Assembly: GCF_900105195.1 (NCBI RefSeq)
Contig: NZ_FNRX01000002.1
Location: forward strand, 1,426,001 to 1,490,000
Source: Rhodococcus pyridinivorans
Lineage (GTDB): Bacteria > Actinomycetota > Actinomycetes > Mycobacteriales > Mycobacteriaceae
DNA: 64,000 nt
Direction: 5' to 3'
Below, one piece after another: positions 26,416-37,859 of the stretch. The first letter of the stretch is position 1. Each line of letters begins with the position of its first letter. The notes under the pieces were generated by a model, which worked only from the letters and a program-made list of their open reading frames with translations, made no database searches and had not been told where the DNA came from. The position numbers and the translations under genes are program-made.

Positions 26416-27556
26416 TGTTCTGACGCGGGGTGCCTGCCGCCGACAGCGCGTACAGCGTCGTGCGGATCATCGACGGCGACCCGGCGATCTGGATCTGACG
26501 GTCGGCCCACGTGCCGAACTGCCCGGCGACCTTACCGAGCTTGCCGTACATCGGCCGGTTGAGGCCGGTGGGCGGTTCCTTCGCGGGAACCGGGTGCCAC
26601 CAAGGGTTCTCCTTCTCCTCGAGCACCGGCACGATGGTCAGCCACGGGTTGGTCGTGGCGATCTGCCACAGGGTCTCGAGGTCGTACAGGTCGCACGGAT
26701 ACTTGCCCCCGTAGAACAGGTGGACGCGTGGGTTGTCGCCGCGCATCGCCATCTCCATGATCTGGGCGCGCATGGGTGCGAGACCGGTGCCGGACGCGAT
26801 CATCAGCACGTCCCGGCCGCTCTCGCGGTCGACGTGCAGGCCACCGAGCGGTGGGCCGATCGTCCACCGGTCGCCGACCGCGGTCTCGCCGACGAGCGCG
26901 GGGCTCACCCATCCGGTGGAGACCCGTCGAACGTGGAATTCGATCTGCCCGTATGGATTCGGCGGGATCGCTGCCGACAGGTATCGCCACATGTGCGGGC
27001 GCTGCGGGATCTGCACGCTCATGTACTGGCCCGCGTAGTAGGGGATCGAGCTGTCGGCCTCGAGCCGGATGATGGCCAGATCGGGGAGCACGCGTTCGTG
27101 GCCGACGACGGTGGCCCCCCACGAGGCAGGCAGGTCGTCGGTGGCCGCGGCGGTCGCCATCGTCTCGACGACTCCGTCGACGACCTCGGCCCAGGTGCGT
27201 TCGAGCGCGGCCGTCCACAGGATCAGGGGAGTGCATTCGCGGACCGCGGCGAGCAGTGCGTTGCCCGCGACGCGGTAGTGCAGCGGCTCGACCCCGTACT
27301 TACGGTGGTCGCGCGCGAGCTGGGCGAGGAACCTGTCGACGGTGCCCGGTTCGTGGAGGCGGGCGACGACCCAGCCGACCGCGGTCGCGAACCGCTGTCG
27401 CATCGACTCCATGCCGGCGGGGAACAGTGAGCGGATGCCGGTGGACTCGCTCCACATGGCGTTGTAGAACGCCGTCGCGAACCGTTCGGCTCCGGTGGGG
27501 GTGGCGATGATCGACGCGAAGCTGAGCTGAACCCGGGCGATGGCGAAAGCCTCCAC
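26396..27556 (-). CDS. Flavohemoglobin-like protein (globin plus FAD/NAD reductase)
   Basis: A 386-residue two-domain protein resembling mycobacterial type II flavohemoglobin Rv0385. Residues 1-130 are globin, with the likely proximal His in LARDHRKYGVEPLHY. The FAD domain has AGQYMSVQIPQRP and RYLSAAIPP, differing from the RxYS of classical Hmp. The NAD domain has MIASGTGLAPMRAQ and QIAGSPSMIRTT. Type II proteins do not behave as NO dioxygenases and have been linked to D-lactate oxidation or respiratory-chain protection. GTG at 27556 with GGGAGGA upstream is preferred to GTG 39 bases earlier. It diverges from clpB across a HAIR site. Confidence 0.82.
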   Translation of the reverse strand: MEAFAIARVQLSFASIIATPTGAERFATAFYNAMWSESTGIRSLFPAGMESMRQRFATAVGWVVARLHEPGTVDRFLAQLARDHRKYGVEPLHYRVAGNALLAAVRECTPLILWTAALERTWAEVVDGVVETMATAAATDDLPASWGATVVGHERVLPDLAIIRLEADSSIPYYAGQYMSVQIPQRPHMWRYLSAAIPPNPYGQIEFHVRRVSTGWVSPALVGETAVGDRWTIGPPLGGLHVDRESGRDVLMIASGTGLAPMRAQIMEMAMRGDNPRVHLFYGGKYPCDLYDLETLWQIATTNPWLTIVPVLEEKENPWWHPVPAKEPPTGLNRPMYGKLGKVAGQFGTWADRQIQIAGSPSMIRTTLYALSAAGTPRQNISFDPL

Positions 27557-27685
27557 GCCATCCTCCCTGTATCCGTGCTGCGCGAACGCCGCCACTGTAG
27601 TCGGTTGCAGGGCGCCCGGCCACTGACCGCCGGGTCCGTCACAACCTGCGAGTGGTTTGTGAGCAGAATCACTACACTCAGGAAA

Positions 27686-27706
27686 GTTGAGTGGAACAAA
27701 CTCAAC
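27686..27706. promoter_or_regulatory. HAIR operator for HspR upstream of clpB
   Basis: Perfect inverted repeat GTTGAGT-N7-ACTCAAC, flanked by AA and TT, one base per half away from the HAIR consensus. It lies 120 bp before clpB and 130 bp before the divergent flavohemoglobin-like gene. Confidence 0.88.
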
Positions 27707-27826
27707 TTATGATCCGTTGAAGAATTCGACATCACCGAGACCTGCCCGAGGCAGGGAATCGGCTGCAGAATCGACATGGGGCACTCGCCTGCGCGTGGGG
27801 TGCACCGAGAAAGAAAGGGGCGCGCA

Positions 27827-30382
<2,556 letters not shown>

Positions 30383-30449
30383 CGGCGCCCGTGCGCGGCC
30401 TCGGTGGCAGGAGCTGCCGGGGCCGCGCGCGCCTACTCTGGAAGGCGCT

Positions 30450-31379
30450 ATGAAGAATCCCCAGGATCCGCGCACCCCGCAGGAACGGGCCTACGCACTC
30501 GACGAGTCGTCGAACGGGACGGACCCCGACGCGACCCGCGTGCTGCACACCGACGACGCGACCGAGGCGTACGGGCGGCCGGTCACCAACCCGACGGTCG
30601 CGTACACCCACTACGAGCAGTGGGGCGCGCAGGGGAGCGAGTACCAGCCCACCCAGGCCTATCCCTCCCTTCAGGGTCCTCCGTCGCAACAGGGTCCTCC
30701 GTCGCAACAGCCGTATCCGCCTCAGCCGGGCTACCCGCCCCCGCACGGCTATCAGCCCACACAGGTGCTCCCCGGATACGACCCCGGTAACCCGCAGACG
30801 GCGATGAACCCGGGACCGGGAACGCGGGGGCACGGAATCCCCGGGCAGCCACCCACGGGTCCGGCGCCCGGCACGGATGCCGGGAAGCCGCGCGGCCCGC
30901 GCTGGGGACTGATCACGCTCGCCGCGGTGGTCCTCATCGCGCTCGGCGGCACCATCGGGTTCCTGCTCAGCCGGCCCGACGACTCCACCTCGCGGGTCGC
31001 GTCGGATCGCGCCCCGGCCACCGTCGCGCCCCCGCCGACGGCGACTCTCCCGCCGGCACCCGAACCGACCACACCGGGACTGCCGCTCGACCGGATCCCC
31101 GGCGGACTCGGCGAGGTCATGGGCGACGCGGGCGCGGTCGTGGGCACGATCACCGCTAACGACGGCGGCAGCATCACCCTCGGCGTCATCGGTGGTTCGA
31201 CGGTCACCGTCGTCCTCACCCCCGACACCGAGATCATCACCCTGACCGGCGACACCGCCGACAGCCTCGAGGTCGGAGCGACCGCCGTGGCGACCGGCAG
31301 TGCCGTCGAGCAGGGACGGATGACCGCCGAGACCGTCGTCAGCGCGTCCCTCCCATCCTTCGGTGGTTCGGGCCGCTGA
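30450..31379 (+). CDS. Proline-rich membrane protein with extracytoplasmic DUF5666 domain
   Basis: A 309-residue bitopic protein. Residues 1-150 are disordered and Pro/Gln/Gly-rich, including the duplicated GPPSQQ and several YQPTQ-like units. A single transmembrane helix (about 151-172, LITLAAVVLIALGGTIGFLL) leads to a Pro-rich spacer and a C-terminal beta domain (VVGTITANDGGSITLG; VVLTPDTEIITL) of DUF5666 type. Such cytoplasmic Pro-rich tails are common in actinobacterial envelope proteins and kinase targets. ATG at 30450 is preceded by GGAAGG and a TACTCT -10 candidate. It is probably transcribed separately from clpB. Function unknown. Confidence 0.75.
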   Translation: MKNPQDPRTPQERAYALDESSNGTDPDATRVLHTDDATEAYGRPVTNPTVAYTHYEQWGAQGSEYQPTQAYPSLQGPPSQQGPPSQQPYPPQPGYPPPHGYQPTQVLPGYDPGNPQTAMNPGPGTRGHGIPGQPPTGPAPGTDAGKPRGPRWGLITLAAVVLIALGGTIGFLLSRPDDSTSRVASDRAPATVAPPPTATLPPAPEPTTPGLPLDRIPGGLGEVMGDAGAVVGTITANDGGSITLGVIGGSTVTVVLTPDTEIITLTGDTADSLEVGATAVATGSAVEQGRMTAETVVSASLPSFGGSGR

Positions 31380-31399
31380 CCCGCTAGGCTGACTCGACG

Positions 31400-32068
31400 A
31401 TGACTGCCATGTGGTTCTCTCTGGCCGCGGTCGCACTGCTGGGTGCGGTCGCGCTGCTCTACGTCGACCGGACGCGGCGAGAACAGTCGGGTCGTATCCG
31501 GGAGATCTGGGCCAAAGCGCAGGGCTACAAGTACACCTCCGCCGAGGACCACCTGCCGTCCACCTGGCACCGCGCGGCGCTCGCCAAGCAGGAATATCTC
31601 GGCGCGATCGACATCGTCCGTGGGGTTCGCCGCGGCGAGGAGTTCGTCCTGTTCGACATCGAGGAGACCGCGACGATCATCGCGGTCCGGCGCAAGGTCG
31701 GCTCCGACGTCGACATCGATCTGCGGCTCAAGTCGACGCCGCCGCCGAAGGACCCCGACATGAACCTGCTCGGTTCGATCGGCCCGCGCATCGTCTTCGC
31801 CACCGACCTCGAGATCGCGCGACGCGTGTGCGACCAGCGGATGGTCGCGTTCACCGAGTCCATCCCCGACCACGTACAGATGCTGTGGAGCGAAGGCGAG
31901 TGGACGCTCGGCTCGATCCCCGTCGGCAGCTCCGGACGCGAATGGGACTCGGCCATCGAGACCGTCGCGCGTTTGTCGGGCATCCTCCACGTGCTGCCGC
32001 CCGTCGTGGAACCCGAGGAACTGGACCGGGGTTCGCAGGATCCGGGCCGGCCCTCCGCCCGTCACTGA
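31400..32068 (+). CDS. ttfA: TtfA-like trehalose monomycolate transport factor
   Basis: A 222-residue protein with an N-terminal transmembrane anchor (WFSLAAVALLGAVALLYV) and a cytoplasmic alpha/beta domain (KAQGYKYTSAEDHLPSTW, GEEFVLFDIEETATIIAV, FATDLEIARRV, MLWSEGEWTLGSIP). Size, architecture and position next to clpB and pyrE match mycobacterial Rv0383c/TtfA, an essential partner of the mycolate exporter MmpL3. The assignment is from memory of that family, not a search. The ATG lies 9 bases after TAGGCT (31385-31390) with no Shine-Dalgarno, so the mRNA may be leaderless. The stop codon lies in a 26-bp tandem repeat. Confidence 0.72.
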   Translation: MTAMWFSLAAVALLGAVALLYVDRTRREQSGRIREIWAKAQGYKYTSAEDHLPSTWHRAALAKQEYLGAIDIVRGVRRGEEFVLFDIEETATIIAVRRKVGSDVDIDLRLKSTPPPKDPDMNLLGSIGPRIVFATDLEIARRVCDQRMVAFTESIPDHVQMLWSEGEWTLGSIPVGSSGREWDSAIETVARLSGILHVLPPVVEPEELDRGSQDPGRPSARH

Positions 32069-32135
32069 GGCGGAACGCCGAGAATTGTCACTGAGGCGAA
32101 ACGCCGAGAATTGTCACTGAGGTAGATCCTCGGGG
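32061..32135 (+). repeat. 26-bp tandem repeat across the ttfA stop
   Basis: Units at 32061 and 32087 differ at one base of 26; a third, partial unit starts at 32113. Each contains GTCACTGAGG, and the TGA of the first is the ttfA stop. Confidence 0.85.
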
Positions 32136-32173
32136 AGTGGTCGCGCGCGTCGCGTGTCGTTAGTGTGGCGGCC

Positions 32174-32956
32174 ATGACTTCCGTCCGCCCCGTCGCGCTC
32201 GTGACCGGACCCACCTCGGGAATCGGTGCGGGTTTCGCCCGCACCCTCGCGAGTCGCGGTTACGACCTCGTGCTCGTCGCCCGCACCCGTCCCGCCCTCG
32301 ACGAACTCGCCGCCGAGCTGAAGCAGAAGTTCGGGGCGGCATCGGAGATCATCGTCGCCGATCTGGCGGCCGTCGACGGTCGCGATCTCGTCGTCGAACG
32401 CCTCGGTCGCGGTGTCGAGATGCTCGTCAACAACGCCGGCTTCGGCACGACCGGCGAGTTCTGGACCGCCGATCCGGGCCTGCTGCAGGCGCAGCTCGAC
32501 GTCAACGTCACCTCGGTCGTCGCGTTCACCCGCGCCGCGCTCCCGTCGATGATCGAGGCGGGCAGGGGCGACGTCGTCAACGTCGCGAGCGTGGCCGGTC
32601 TGCTGCCCGGTCGCGGTTCCACCTACTCCGGCAGCAAGGCCTATGTCGTGTCGTTCACCGAAGGGCTGGCCGGTGGCCTCGCCGGCACGGGCGTGCGGGT
32701 GCAGGCACTGTGCCCCGGCTTCGTGCGTACCGAGTTCCATCAGCGTGCCGGGATCGACATGTCGTCCACCCCGAACCTGATGTGGCTCGACGTCGACGAG
32801 GTGGTGCGCACTTCGCTCGCCGACCTCGACAAGGGCAAGGTCCGCAGCATTCCGGGGCTGCAGTACAAGGTGCTCGCCACGGCGGGACGACTGGTGCCGC
32901 AGAACCTCGTGCGGAAGCTGACCAACACCTTCGGCAACGGTCGCGGCCGGACCTGA
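32174..32956 (+). CDS. Short-chain dehydrogenase/reductase
   Basis: A 260-residue classical SDR: nucleotide motif [19 protein letters not shown], catalytic Ser in NVASVAGL and YxxxK as YSGSK. Substrate specificity is not apparent; the C-terminal part ([16 protein letters not shown]) matches the SDR subgroup seen beside mycolate genes, which is only suggestive. The ATG at 32174 is 7 bases after TAGTGT (32161-32166) without a ribosome site, so translation may be leaderless. A hairpin spans the stop. Confidence 0.85.
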   Translation: MTSVRPVALVTGPTSGIGAGFARTLASRGYDLVLVARTRPALDELAAELKQKFGAASEIIVADLAAVDGRDLVVERLGRGVEMLVNNAGFGTTGEFWTADPGLLQAQLDVNVTSVVAFTRAALPSMIEAGRGDVVNVASVAGLLPGRGSTYSGSKAYVVSFTEGLAGGLAGTGVRVQALCPGFVRTEFHQRAGIDMSSTPNLMWLDVDEVVRTSLADLDKGKVRSIPGLQYKVLATAGRLVPQNLVRKLTNTFGNGRGRT

Positions 32957-32973
32957 TCGGCTGCGGCCGCGAC
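32940..32973 (+). terminator. Hairpin across the SDR stop codon
   Basis: 10-bp perfect inverted repeat (32940-32949 with 32964-32973); the loop holds the TGA of the SDR gene. Confidence 0.6.
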
Positions 32974-33095
32974 AGCACCCGATCGCCACGGACGAACTGA
33001 CGGCGGGCGTTGCCAGATCACGGTACGGATACACCGCGCAGGACACGCCGGGTGCAGTCTTCGACGCGGTTCGTGCGCTCGGTACATTTCTGCGC

Positions 33096-33728
33096 GTGAC
33101 GTCTGTGGCTGTGGTGCTCTGTGTTGCTGTCGTGGTTGCGGTGGTGCTGTGGTTGCGCGCAGGCGTGCGCCGTCTTCGGACGTTGCAGCAACGCCACCGG
33201 GAGAGCCTGCGCCTGCTCCTCCACGAACTCGACGACCGCTACGATCTCGTGCCCGCGCTCATCGCGGCGTCGGCCGGCGCCGGTGTAGAACGTGAGCGCA
33301 TCCGGCCCGTCGTCGGCGCCCGCTCGCTCGCCATCGGTGTGCGCGACCAGCGCCTGGGTCTCACCGAACGCGCCGGTGCGGAGAACGCGCTGTCGGCGAC
33401 GCTCCACGAGCTGATCGGTGGACTCGGAGGGGTCAACCACTGGCCGTTCATCCGGGTCGCCCGAGAACTGCAGACCCGCGAGCAGCGCATCGCTGGAGCC
33501 GTCCGCGTACACAACGACCTCGGTGGCGCACTGAACACCGCGGTCGGCGGATTCCCCACCTCGCTGTTCGCGAAGCTCGCGGCCGTCGGACCTGTCGTGC
33601 TGTTCGAGGCGCCCGCGCCCGTCGCCGCATCCGAGCCGGCCCGCAGGCACGAGACCGTCGATGCGAAGGTTGTCGAGAACGACGTCCGGCCGGAGTCCGA
33701 GGCGACCTCCGACACCGTCGCTGCCTGA
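33096..33728 (+). CDS. LemA-like membrane-anchored protein
   Basis: A 210-residue protein with one N-terminal transmembrane helix (VAVVLCVAVVVAVVLWL) and a helical domain bearing LemA hallmarks: HELDDRYDLVPALIAASA, then FIRVARELQTREQRIAGAVR and HNDLGGALNTAVGGFPTSLF. The C-terminal 40 residues are acidic and disordered. LemA proteins are of unknown function. The match is partial and the central region is diverged. GTG at 33096 is 7 bases after TACATT (33083-33088), with no ribosome site. An 8-bp hairpin follows the gene. Confidence 0.66.
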   Translation: MTSVAVVLCVAVVVAVVLWLRAGVRRLRTLQQRHRESLRLLLHELDDRYDLVPALIAASAGAGVERERIRPVVGARSLAIGVRDQRLGLTERAGAENALSATLHELIGGLGGVNHWPFIRVARELQTREQRIAGAVRVHNDLGGALNTAVGGFPTSLFAKLAAVGPVVLFEAPAPVAASEPARRHETVDAKVVENDVRPESEATSDTVAA

Positions 33729-33746
33729 CCTGCGACCCGCAGCGAC
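33717..33746 (+). terminator. Hairpin between the LemA-like gene and pyrE
   Basis: 8-bp perfect arms GTCGCTGC (33717-33724) and GCAGCGAC (33739-33746) around the stop codon, just before a TAGGCT -10 candidate for pyrE. Confidence 0.5.
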
Positions 33747-33814
33747 TAGGCTCGTTCCCCGACACGAGCGCGACCGCACCGGCGTCGCGCCGCCGAACGA
33801 CGGGTGAGGACGCA

Positions 33815-34354
33815 ATGAGTGACCGCGACGAACTGGCAGCACTGGTACGCGAGCTGGCGGTGGTACACGGCCGCGTGACCCTGTCGTCCGGTAAGGAAGC
33901 CGACTATTACGTCGACCTGCGCCGCGCGACCTTGCACCACAAGGCCGGCCCGCTCATCGGCACGCTCCTACGCGAACTCGTCTCCGACTGGGACTTCGAC
34001 GCCGTCGGAGGCCTGACCATGGGTGCCGACCCCGTCGCCCTCGCCGTCATGCACGCCCCCGGCCGGCCCATCGACGCCTTCGTCGTCCGCAAGGCCGCCA
34101 AGGCCCACGGCATGCAGCGGCAGATCGAGGGACCGGACGTCACCGGCAAGCGCGTGCTCGTCGTCGAGGACACCACCACCACCGGCAACTCGCCGCTCAC
34201 CGCCGTCAAGGCGCTGCGCGATGCCGGCGCGATCGTCGTGGGTGTCGCGACCGTCGTCGACCGCGCGACCGGCGCCGATGAGGTCATCGCCGCCGAGGGC
34301 GTCGAGTACCGTTCCCTGCTCGGCCTCGCCGACCTGGGTCTGGACGACAAGTAG
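33815..34354 (+). CDS. pyrE: Orotate phosphoribosyltransferase
   Basis: A 179-residue enzyme of de novo pyrimidine synthesis converting orotate and PRPP to OMP. It has the catalytic KAAKAHGMQRQIEG loop and the PRPP-binding motif VLVVEDTTTTGNS (about residues 114-126). Size matches actinobacterial PyrE. ATG at 33815 has GTGAGGAC upstream. The 5' leader is about 55 bases if TAGGCT near 33749 is the -10. A galT-galK pair follows almost without gap. Confidence 0.95.
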   Translation: MSDRDELAALVRELAVVHGRVTLSSGKEADYYVDLRRATLHHKAGPLIGTLLRELVSDWDFDAVGGLTMGADPVALAVMHAPGRPIDAFVVRKAAKAHGMQRQIEGPDVTGKRVLVVEDTTTTGNSPLTAVKALRDAGAIVVGVATVVDRATGADEVIAAEGVEYRSLLGLADLGLDDK

Positions 34355-34358
34355 CCGC

Positions 34359-35474
34359 GTGGGGGCGCGGGTCCGGCAGACCGTCACGCATCTCGCGGAC
34401 GGCCGGGAACTGATCTATTTCGACGACACCGAGCCGTTCGTCTCCGGTGCCGCGACCCGCGACCTCCGCGACCGCCGCGACCTGCCGCCGGTCGCGGCGA
34501 CCTCCGAGATGCGCGGCGACCCGCTGACGGGGGAGTGGGTCACCTTCGCGGCCCACCGCATGGACCGCACCTTCCTGCCGTCGGCCGTCGACTGCCCGCT
34601 GTGCCCGAGCAGGGCGGACGTGTGTACCGAGATCCCGGCCGACGACTACGACGTCGTCGTGTTCGAGAACCGTTTTCCGTCGCTCGGGGCGCCGTCGGCC
34701 GGTGAGGATCTCGTCGACGATGAAGGTCTGTGGCCGCGACGACCGGCGACCGGCCGCTGCGAGGTCGTCGCGTTCACCCCCGACCACGACGCCCGATTCG
34801 CCGACCTCTCCGTGCCGCGGGCGCGCACCGTCATCGATGCGCTCGCCGCCCGCACCGCCGCGCTGTCGAAGCAACCGGATGTCGAGCAGGTCTTCTGCTT
34901 CGAGAATCGCGGCGTGGAAATCGGTGTGACACTGCAACATCCACACGGGCAGATCTACGCCTACCCGTTCGTCCCACCGCGCTCACGCGCCCTGCTCGAC
35001 CGCGCCCGTGAGTATCGGCAGCGGACCGGCAGGTCGCTGCAGGGCGCCATCCTCGACGCCGAACGACGCGCGGGCACCCGACTGGTGGTCTCCGGCGACG
35101 CGTGGTCGGCCTATGTCCCCGCCGCGGCACGCTGGCCCGTCGAGGTGCACCTCGTCCCGCACCGCGACATCCCGGATCTCGCCGCCCTCGACGAACACGA
35201 ACGCGACGAACTCGCCGCCGTCCAGCGCGACCTTCTCGGCCGCGTCGACCGGTTCTTCCCCGGCGTCGACCGCGCCCCCTACATCGCTGCCTGGCACCAG
35301 GCGCCGGTCGGTGCACCTCGCGGGGACATGCGGCTGTTCTGCCAGATCTTCTCGTTGCGGCGGGCCCCGGACAAGCTGAAATATCTCGCAGGGTCCGAAT
35401 CCGCGATGGGCGCGTGGATCAGCGACACCACCCCCGAACGGATCGCCGAACGCCTGCGTGAGGTGGCGCCATGA
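34359..35474 (+). CDS. galT: Galactose-1-phosphate uridylyltransferase
   Basis: A 371-residue Leloir-pathway enzyme exchanging UMP between UDP-glucose and galactose-1-phosphate. Zinc-type Cys pair CPLC (79-82) and the active-site motif HPHGQ (194-198, nucleophile His196) are present; the second domain includes VEVHLVPHRDIPDL and MRLFCQIFSLRRAPDKLKYLAGSE. Start GTG at 34359 is 4 bases after the pyrE stop, so it probably depends on pyrE translation. Upstream open frame overlaps pyrE antisense composition and is rejected. The stop overlaps galK. Confidence 0.92.
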   Translation: MGARVRQTVTHLADGRELIYFDDTEPFVSGAATRDLRDRRDLPPVAATSEMRGDPLTGEWVTFAAHRMDRTFLPSAVDCPLCPSRADVCTEIPADDYDVVVFENRFPSLGAPSAGEDLVDDEGLWPRRPATGRCEVVAFTPDHDARFADLSVPRARTVIDALAARTAALSKQPDVEQVFCFENRGVEIGVTLQHPHGQIYAYPFVPPRSRALLDRAREYRQRTGRSLQGAILDAERRAGTRLVVSGDAWSAYVPAAARWPVEVHLVPHRDIPDLAALDEHERDELAAVQRDLLGRVDRFFPGVDRAPYIAAWHQAPVGAPRGDMRLFCQIFSLRRAPDKLKYLAGSESAMGAWISDTTPERIAERLREVAP

Positions 35475-36592
35475 CGCTCGCAGAGACCGCCCGCGCACTG
35501 TTCGCGACCGAGTTCGGCACCGAACCCGAGGGCTGCTGGTGCGCCCCCGGGCGCGTCAATCTCATCGGCGAGCACGTCGACTACGCCGGGGGTCTGTGTC
35601 TGCCGATGGCGATCCCGCAGATCACCGTCGTCGCGGTGCGTCGGCGCTCCGATCATGTACTGCGCGTGCGCAGTTCCGGTTTCGACGGCGTCGACCTGGA
35701 TCTGCGCGACCGGCACGTCGACGGTTGGGCCGCCTACGTCGCCGGCGTGATCTGGACGCTCGACCCGCCGGGATTGACCGGTGCGGACATCGCGGTCGCG
35801 TCGGACGTGCCCGTCGGAGCGGGACTCTCGTCGTCCGCGGCGCTCGAGACGTCGGTCGCGGTGGCGCTCGCCGACCTGTGCGGGCTGCCCCTCGGCGACG
35901 ACGGCCGTGATCGACTCGCCGCGGCGTGTGTGCGCGCGGAGAACGATTACGCCGGTGCCCCCACCGGTGGGCTCGACCAGCGGATCGCCCTCCACGCACG
36001 TCCGGGCCACGCGCTGCTCCTCGACTTCGCCGATGGCAGCAGCGAACACATCCCGTTCGACGCGGAAGCCCGCGGGCTGACCGTGCTGGTCGTCGACACC
36101 GGGACCGGGCACGAGCTCGCCGACGGACAGTACGGACAGCGTCGCCGTGAGGTCGAAGACGCCACCCGGTTCCTCGGCGTGGAGAGCTTGCGCGACGCCT
36201 CGTCGGCGGACCTGATCGACGATCCCGTCCTACGTCGCCGCGCACGGCACGTGATCGACGAGATCGCCCGCGTTCAGAAGGCTGCGGCGTTGCTGCGGGC
36301 AGGGCGGATCCGGGATCTCGGACCATTGCTCGATGCGTCGCACCGCTCGTTGCGCGACGACTTCGAGGTCAGCTGCCTCGAACTCGACACCGCAGTCGAC
36401 GCGGCCGTCGCTGCCGGTGCACTCGGCGCCCGGATGGTGGGCGGCGGTTTCGGCGGGTCGGCGATCGCGCTGTGCGAGGACGACCGCGTGGACTCGGTGC
36501 GGAAGGCCGTCGCCGACGCCGCTGTGCAGCGCGACCTGCCGGCGCCGACCTTCCTGCGCGCCACGGCGTCCGGCGGTGCGCGCCGTTGCTGA
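35471..36592 (+). CDS. galK: Galactokinase
   Basis: A 373-residue GHMP kinase phosphorylating galactose at C1. Signature APGRVNLIGEHVDYAGG near the N-terminus, ATP motif PVGAGLSSSAALE and the C-terminal GARMVGGGFGGSAIAL are intact. ATG at 35471 overlaps the galT stop by 4 bp. With GalT it supplies UDP-galactose for arabinogalactan or allows galactose use; no galE is nearby. Confidence 0.94.
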   Translation: MTLAETARALFATEFGTEPEGCWCAPGRVNLIGEHVDYAGGLCLPMAIPQITVVAVRRRSDHVLRVRSSGFDGVDLDLRDRHVDGWAAYVAGVIWTLDPPGLTGADIAVASDVPVGAGLSSSAALETSVAVALADLCGLPLGDDGRDRLAAACVRAENDYAGAPTGGLDQRIALHARPGHALLLDFADGSSEHIPFDAEARGLTVLVVDTGTGHELADGQYGQRRREVEDATRFLGVESLRDASSADLIDDPVLRRRARHVIDEIARVQKAAALLRAGRIRDLGPLLDASHRSLRDDFEVSCLELDTAVDAAVAAGALGARMVGGGFGGSAIALCEDDRVDSVRKAVADAAVQRDLPAPTFLRATASGGARRC

Positions 36593-36632
36593 AGCTTGCG
36601 GGACGATCGATGCAGCCGGGTACTGTGCGCGC

Positions 36633-37361
36633 ATGGGTTGGTTCAGTCGCAAGAGGTGGGGCGTCGAGCACGCGGTGTTCGCGGCGGCGTCGGCCGCCAC
36701 CGTCGTCGGGGGAGTGTCGGGGAACGAGAAGTTGCAGCAGATCGCCAAACCGCTCATCGCACCCGCGCTCGCCGTGCGGGTGCTGCGCCGCTCCCGCGAC
36801 ACCGATCGCGCCGACACCGCCCTGCTTGTCGCAGGTCTCGCAGCCGCCACCCTCGGTGACATCGCCATGATCCGCTCCGACGAGGACCGCCGGATCCTGA
36901 GCGGTGCAGCCTGTTTCGGTGTCATGCAGACCGCCTACTCGAGCATCCTCGTCCGGCGCGGTGCGCGGGTGTCGAAGCCGGTCGCGGTGCAGCGTGCCGG
37001 TGCCCTGGCCGGTGCGGCCGGTCTGCTCGCCGCCCGCAACCGCTCGGTGGCCGCGCCGCTGACCGGATACGGCGCCCTGCTCGCCACCACTGCGATCCTT
37101 GCCGGAGACCCCGCCCTCGCACCCGGTGCGCGAGTGCGCGCAGGGCTGGCCGTGCCGGGTGCCGACAGGCGTAGTCGGCTCGGTCTCGGCGGCCTGATCT
37201 TCACGCTGTCCGACGGATCGATCGTGGTGCGCCGCACCCTGCTGAAGGACGAGAAGATGCGCGCGGCAGCGGAAGGGTTCGTGCTCGCCACCTACACCGT
37301 GGCCCAGCTGTTGCTCGTGGAAGGGCTCCTTGCTCTCACGAGCCGGAACAGTCAGGGATAG
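36633..37361 (+). CDS. YhhN-family (lysoplasmalogenase-like) membrane protein
   Basis: A 242-residue polytopic membrane protein with about seven to eight hydrophobic segments. TMEM86/YhhN features include the conserved GDIAMI and FGVMQTAYSSIL region and SDGSIVV near the end. The family includes lysoplasmalogenases; bacterial roles are poorly known. ATG at 36633 is 6 bases after TACTGT (36621-36626), a leaderless layout. Its last 10 bases overlap the convergent membrane-protein gene. Confidence 0.75.
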   Translation: MGWFSRKRWGVEHAVFAAASAATVVGGVSGNEKLQQIAKPLIAPALAVRVLRRSRDTDRADTALLVAGLAAATLGDIAMIRSDEDRRILSGAACFGVMQTAYSSILVRRGARVSKPVAVQRAGALAGAAGLLAARNRSVAAPLTGYGALLATTAILAGDPALAPGARVRAGLAVPGADRRSRLGLGGLIFTLSDGSIVVRRTLLKDEKMRAAAEGFVLATYTVAQLLLVEGLLALTSRNSQG

Positions 37362-37792
37362 AGGACGATCCGGTCGCGGTCGAGCGGGTCCACCCAGATG
37401 CTCACGACCTCCCCGGGCGCGTAGCGCTGCAGGTTGCGACGGTCGACCTCGTAGACGACCGTGCCGCGATAGGACTCCGAGCCGGGCACCGTGAGCTCGA
37501 GATCGAGCCGGGTCAGCTGACCGGTCGAGGTCAGATCGAGCGGGGTCGCGGAACGGATGGTCGCCCATCCCTCGTACCCTTCGCGTTCGATACGGCGCAT
37601 GACCTTCGAGCGGCGACCCGCGAGCGCCATCGACAGACCGAGCACGGTGCCGTACAGGCAGACGAGGAAGACCACCTGGAAGCCCTCGGTGCCGGGTTCG
37701 GAGATCGGCAGGAACAGGTGCATCCACAACGCGAGAACGACGACATATCCCACGGTGACGAACGCGACGGTGGCAACGATACGACGATTCAC
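37352..37792 (-). CDS. Small membrane protein of unknown function
   Basis: A 146-residue protein with two N-terminal transmembrane helices (VAFVTVGYVVVLALWMHLF; VVFLVCLYGTVLGLSMAL) and a soluble beta-rich C-terminal domain (WATIRSATPLDLT, DLELTVPGSESYRGTVVYEV, APGEVVSIWVDPLDRDRIVL). The C-terminal half recalls the DUF3592-type barrel, in which the closing D-P-x-D-R motif is common. No partner genes suggest a function. ATG at 37792. Confidence 0.68.
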   Translation of the reverse strand: MNRRIVATVAFVTVGYVVVLALWMHLFLPISEPGTEGFQVVFLVCLYGTVLGLSMALAGRRSKVMRRIEREGYEGWATIRSATPLDLTSTGQLTRLDLELTVPGSESYRGTVVYEVDRRNLQRYAPGEVVSIWVDPLDRDRIVLYP

Positions 37793-37859
37793 AGCTCCTC
37801 CGATCCCAGCCTATCCCCGCTGTGCGCCGTCGGCTCCCGCCCGTGACTAGGGTGATGCC

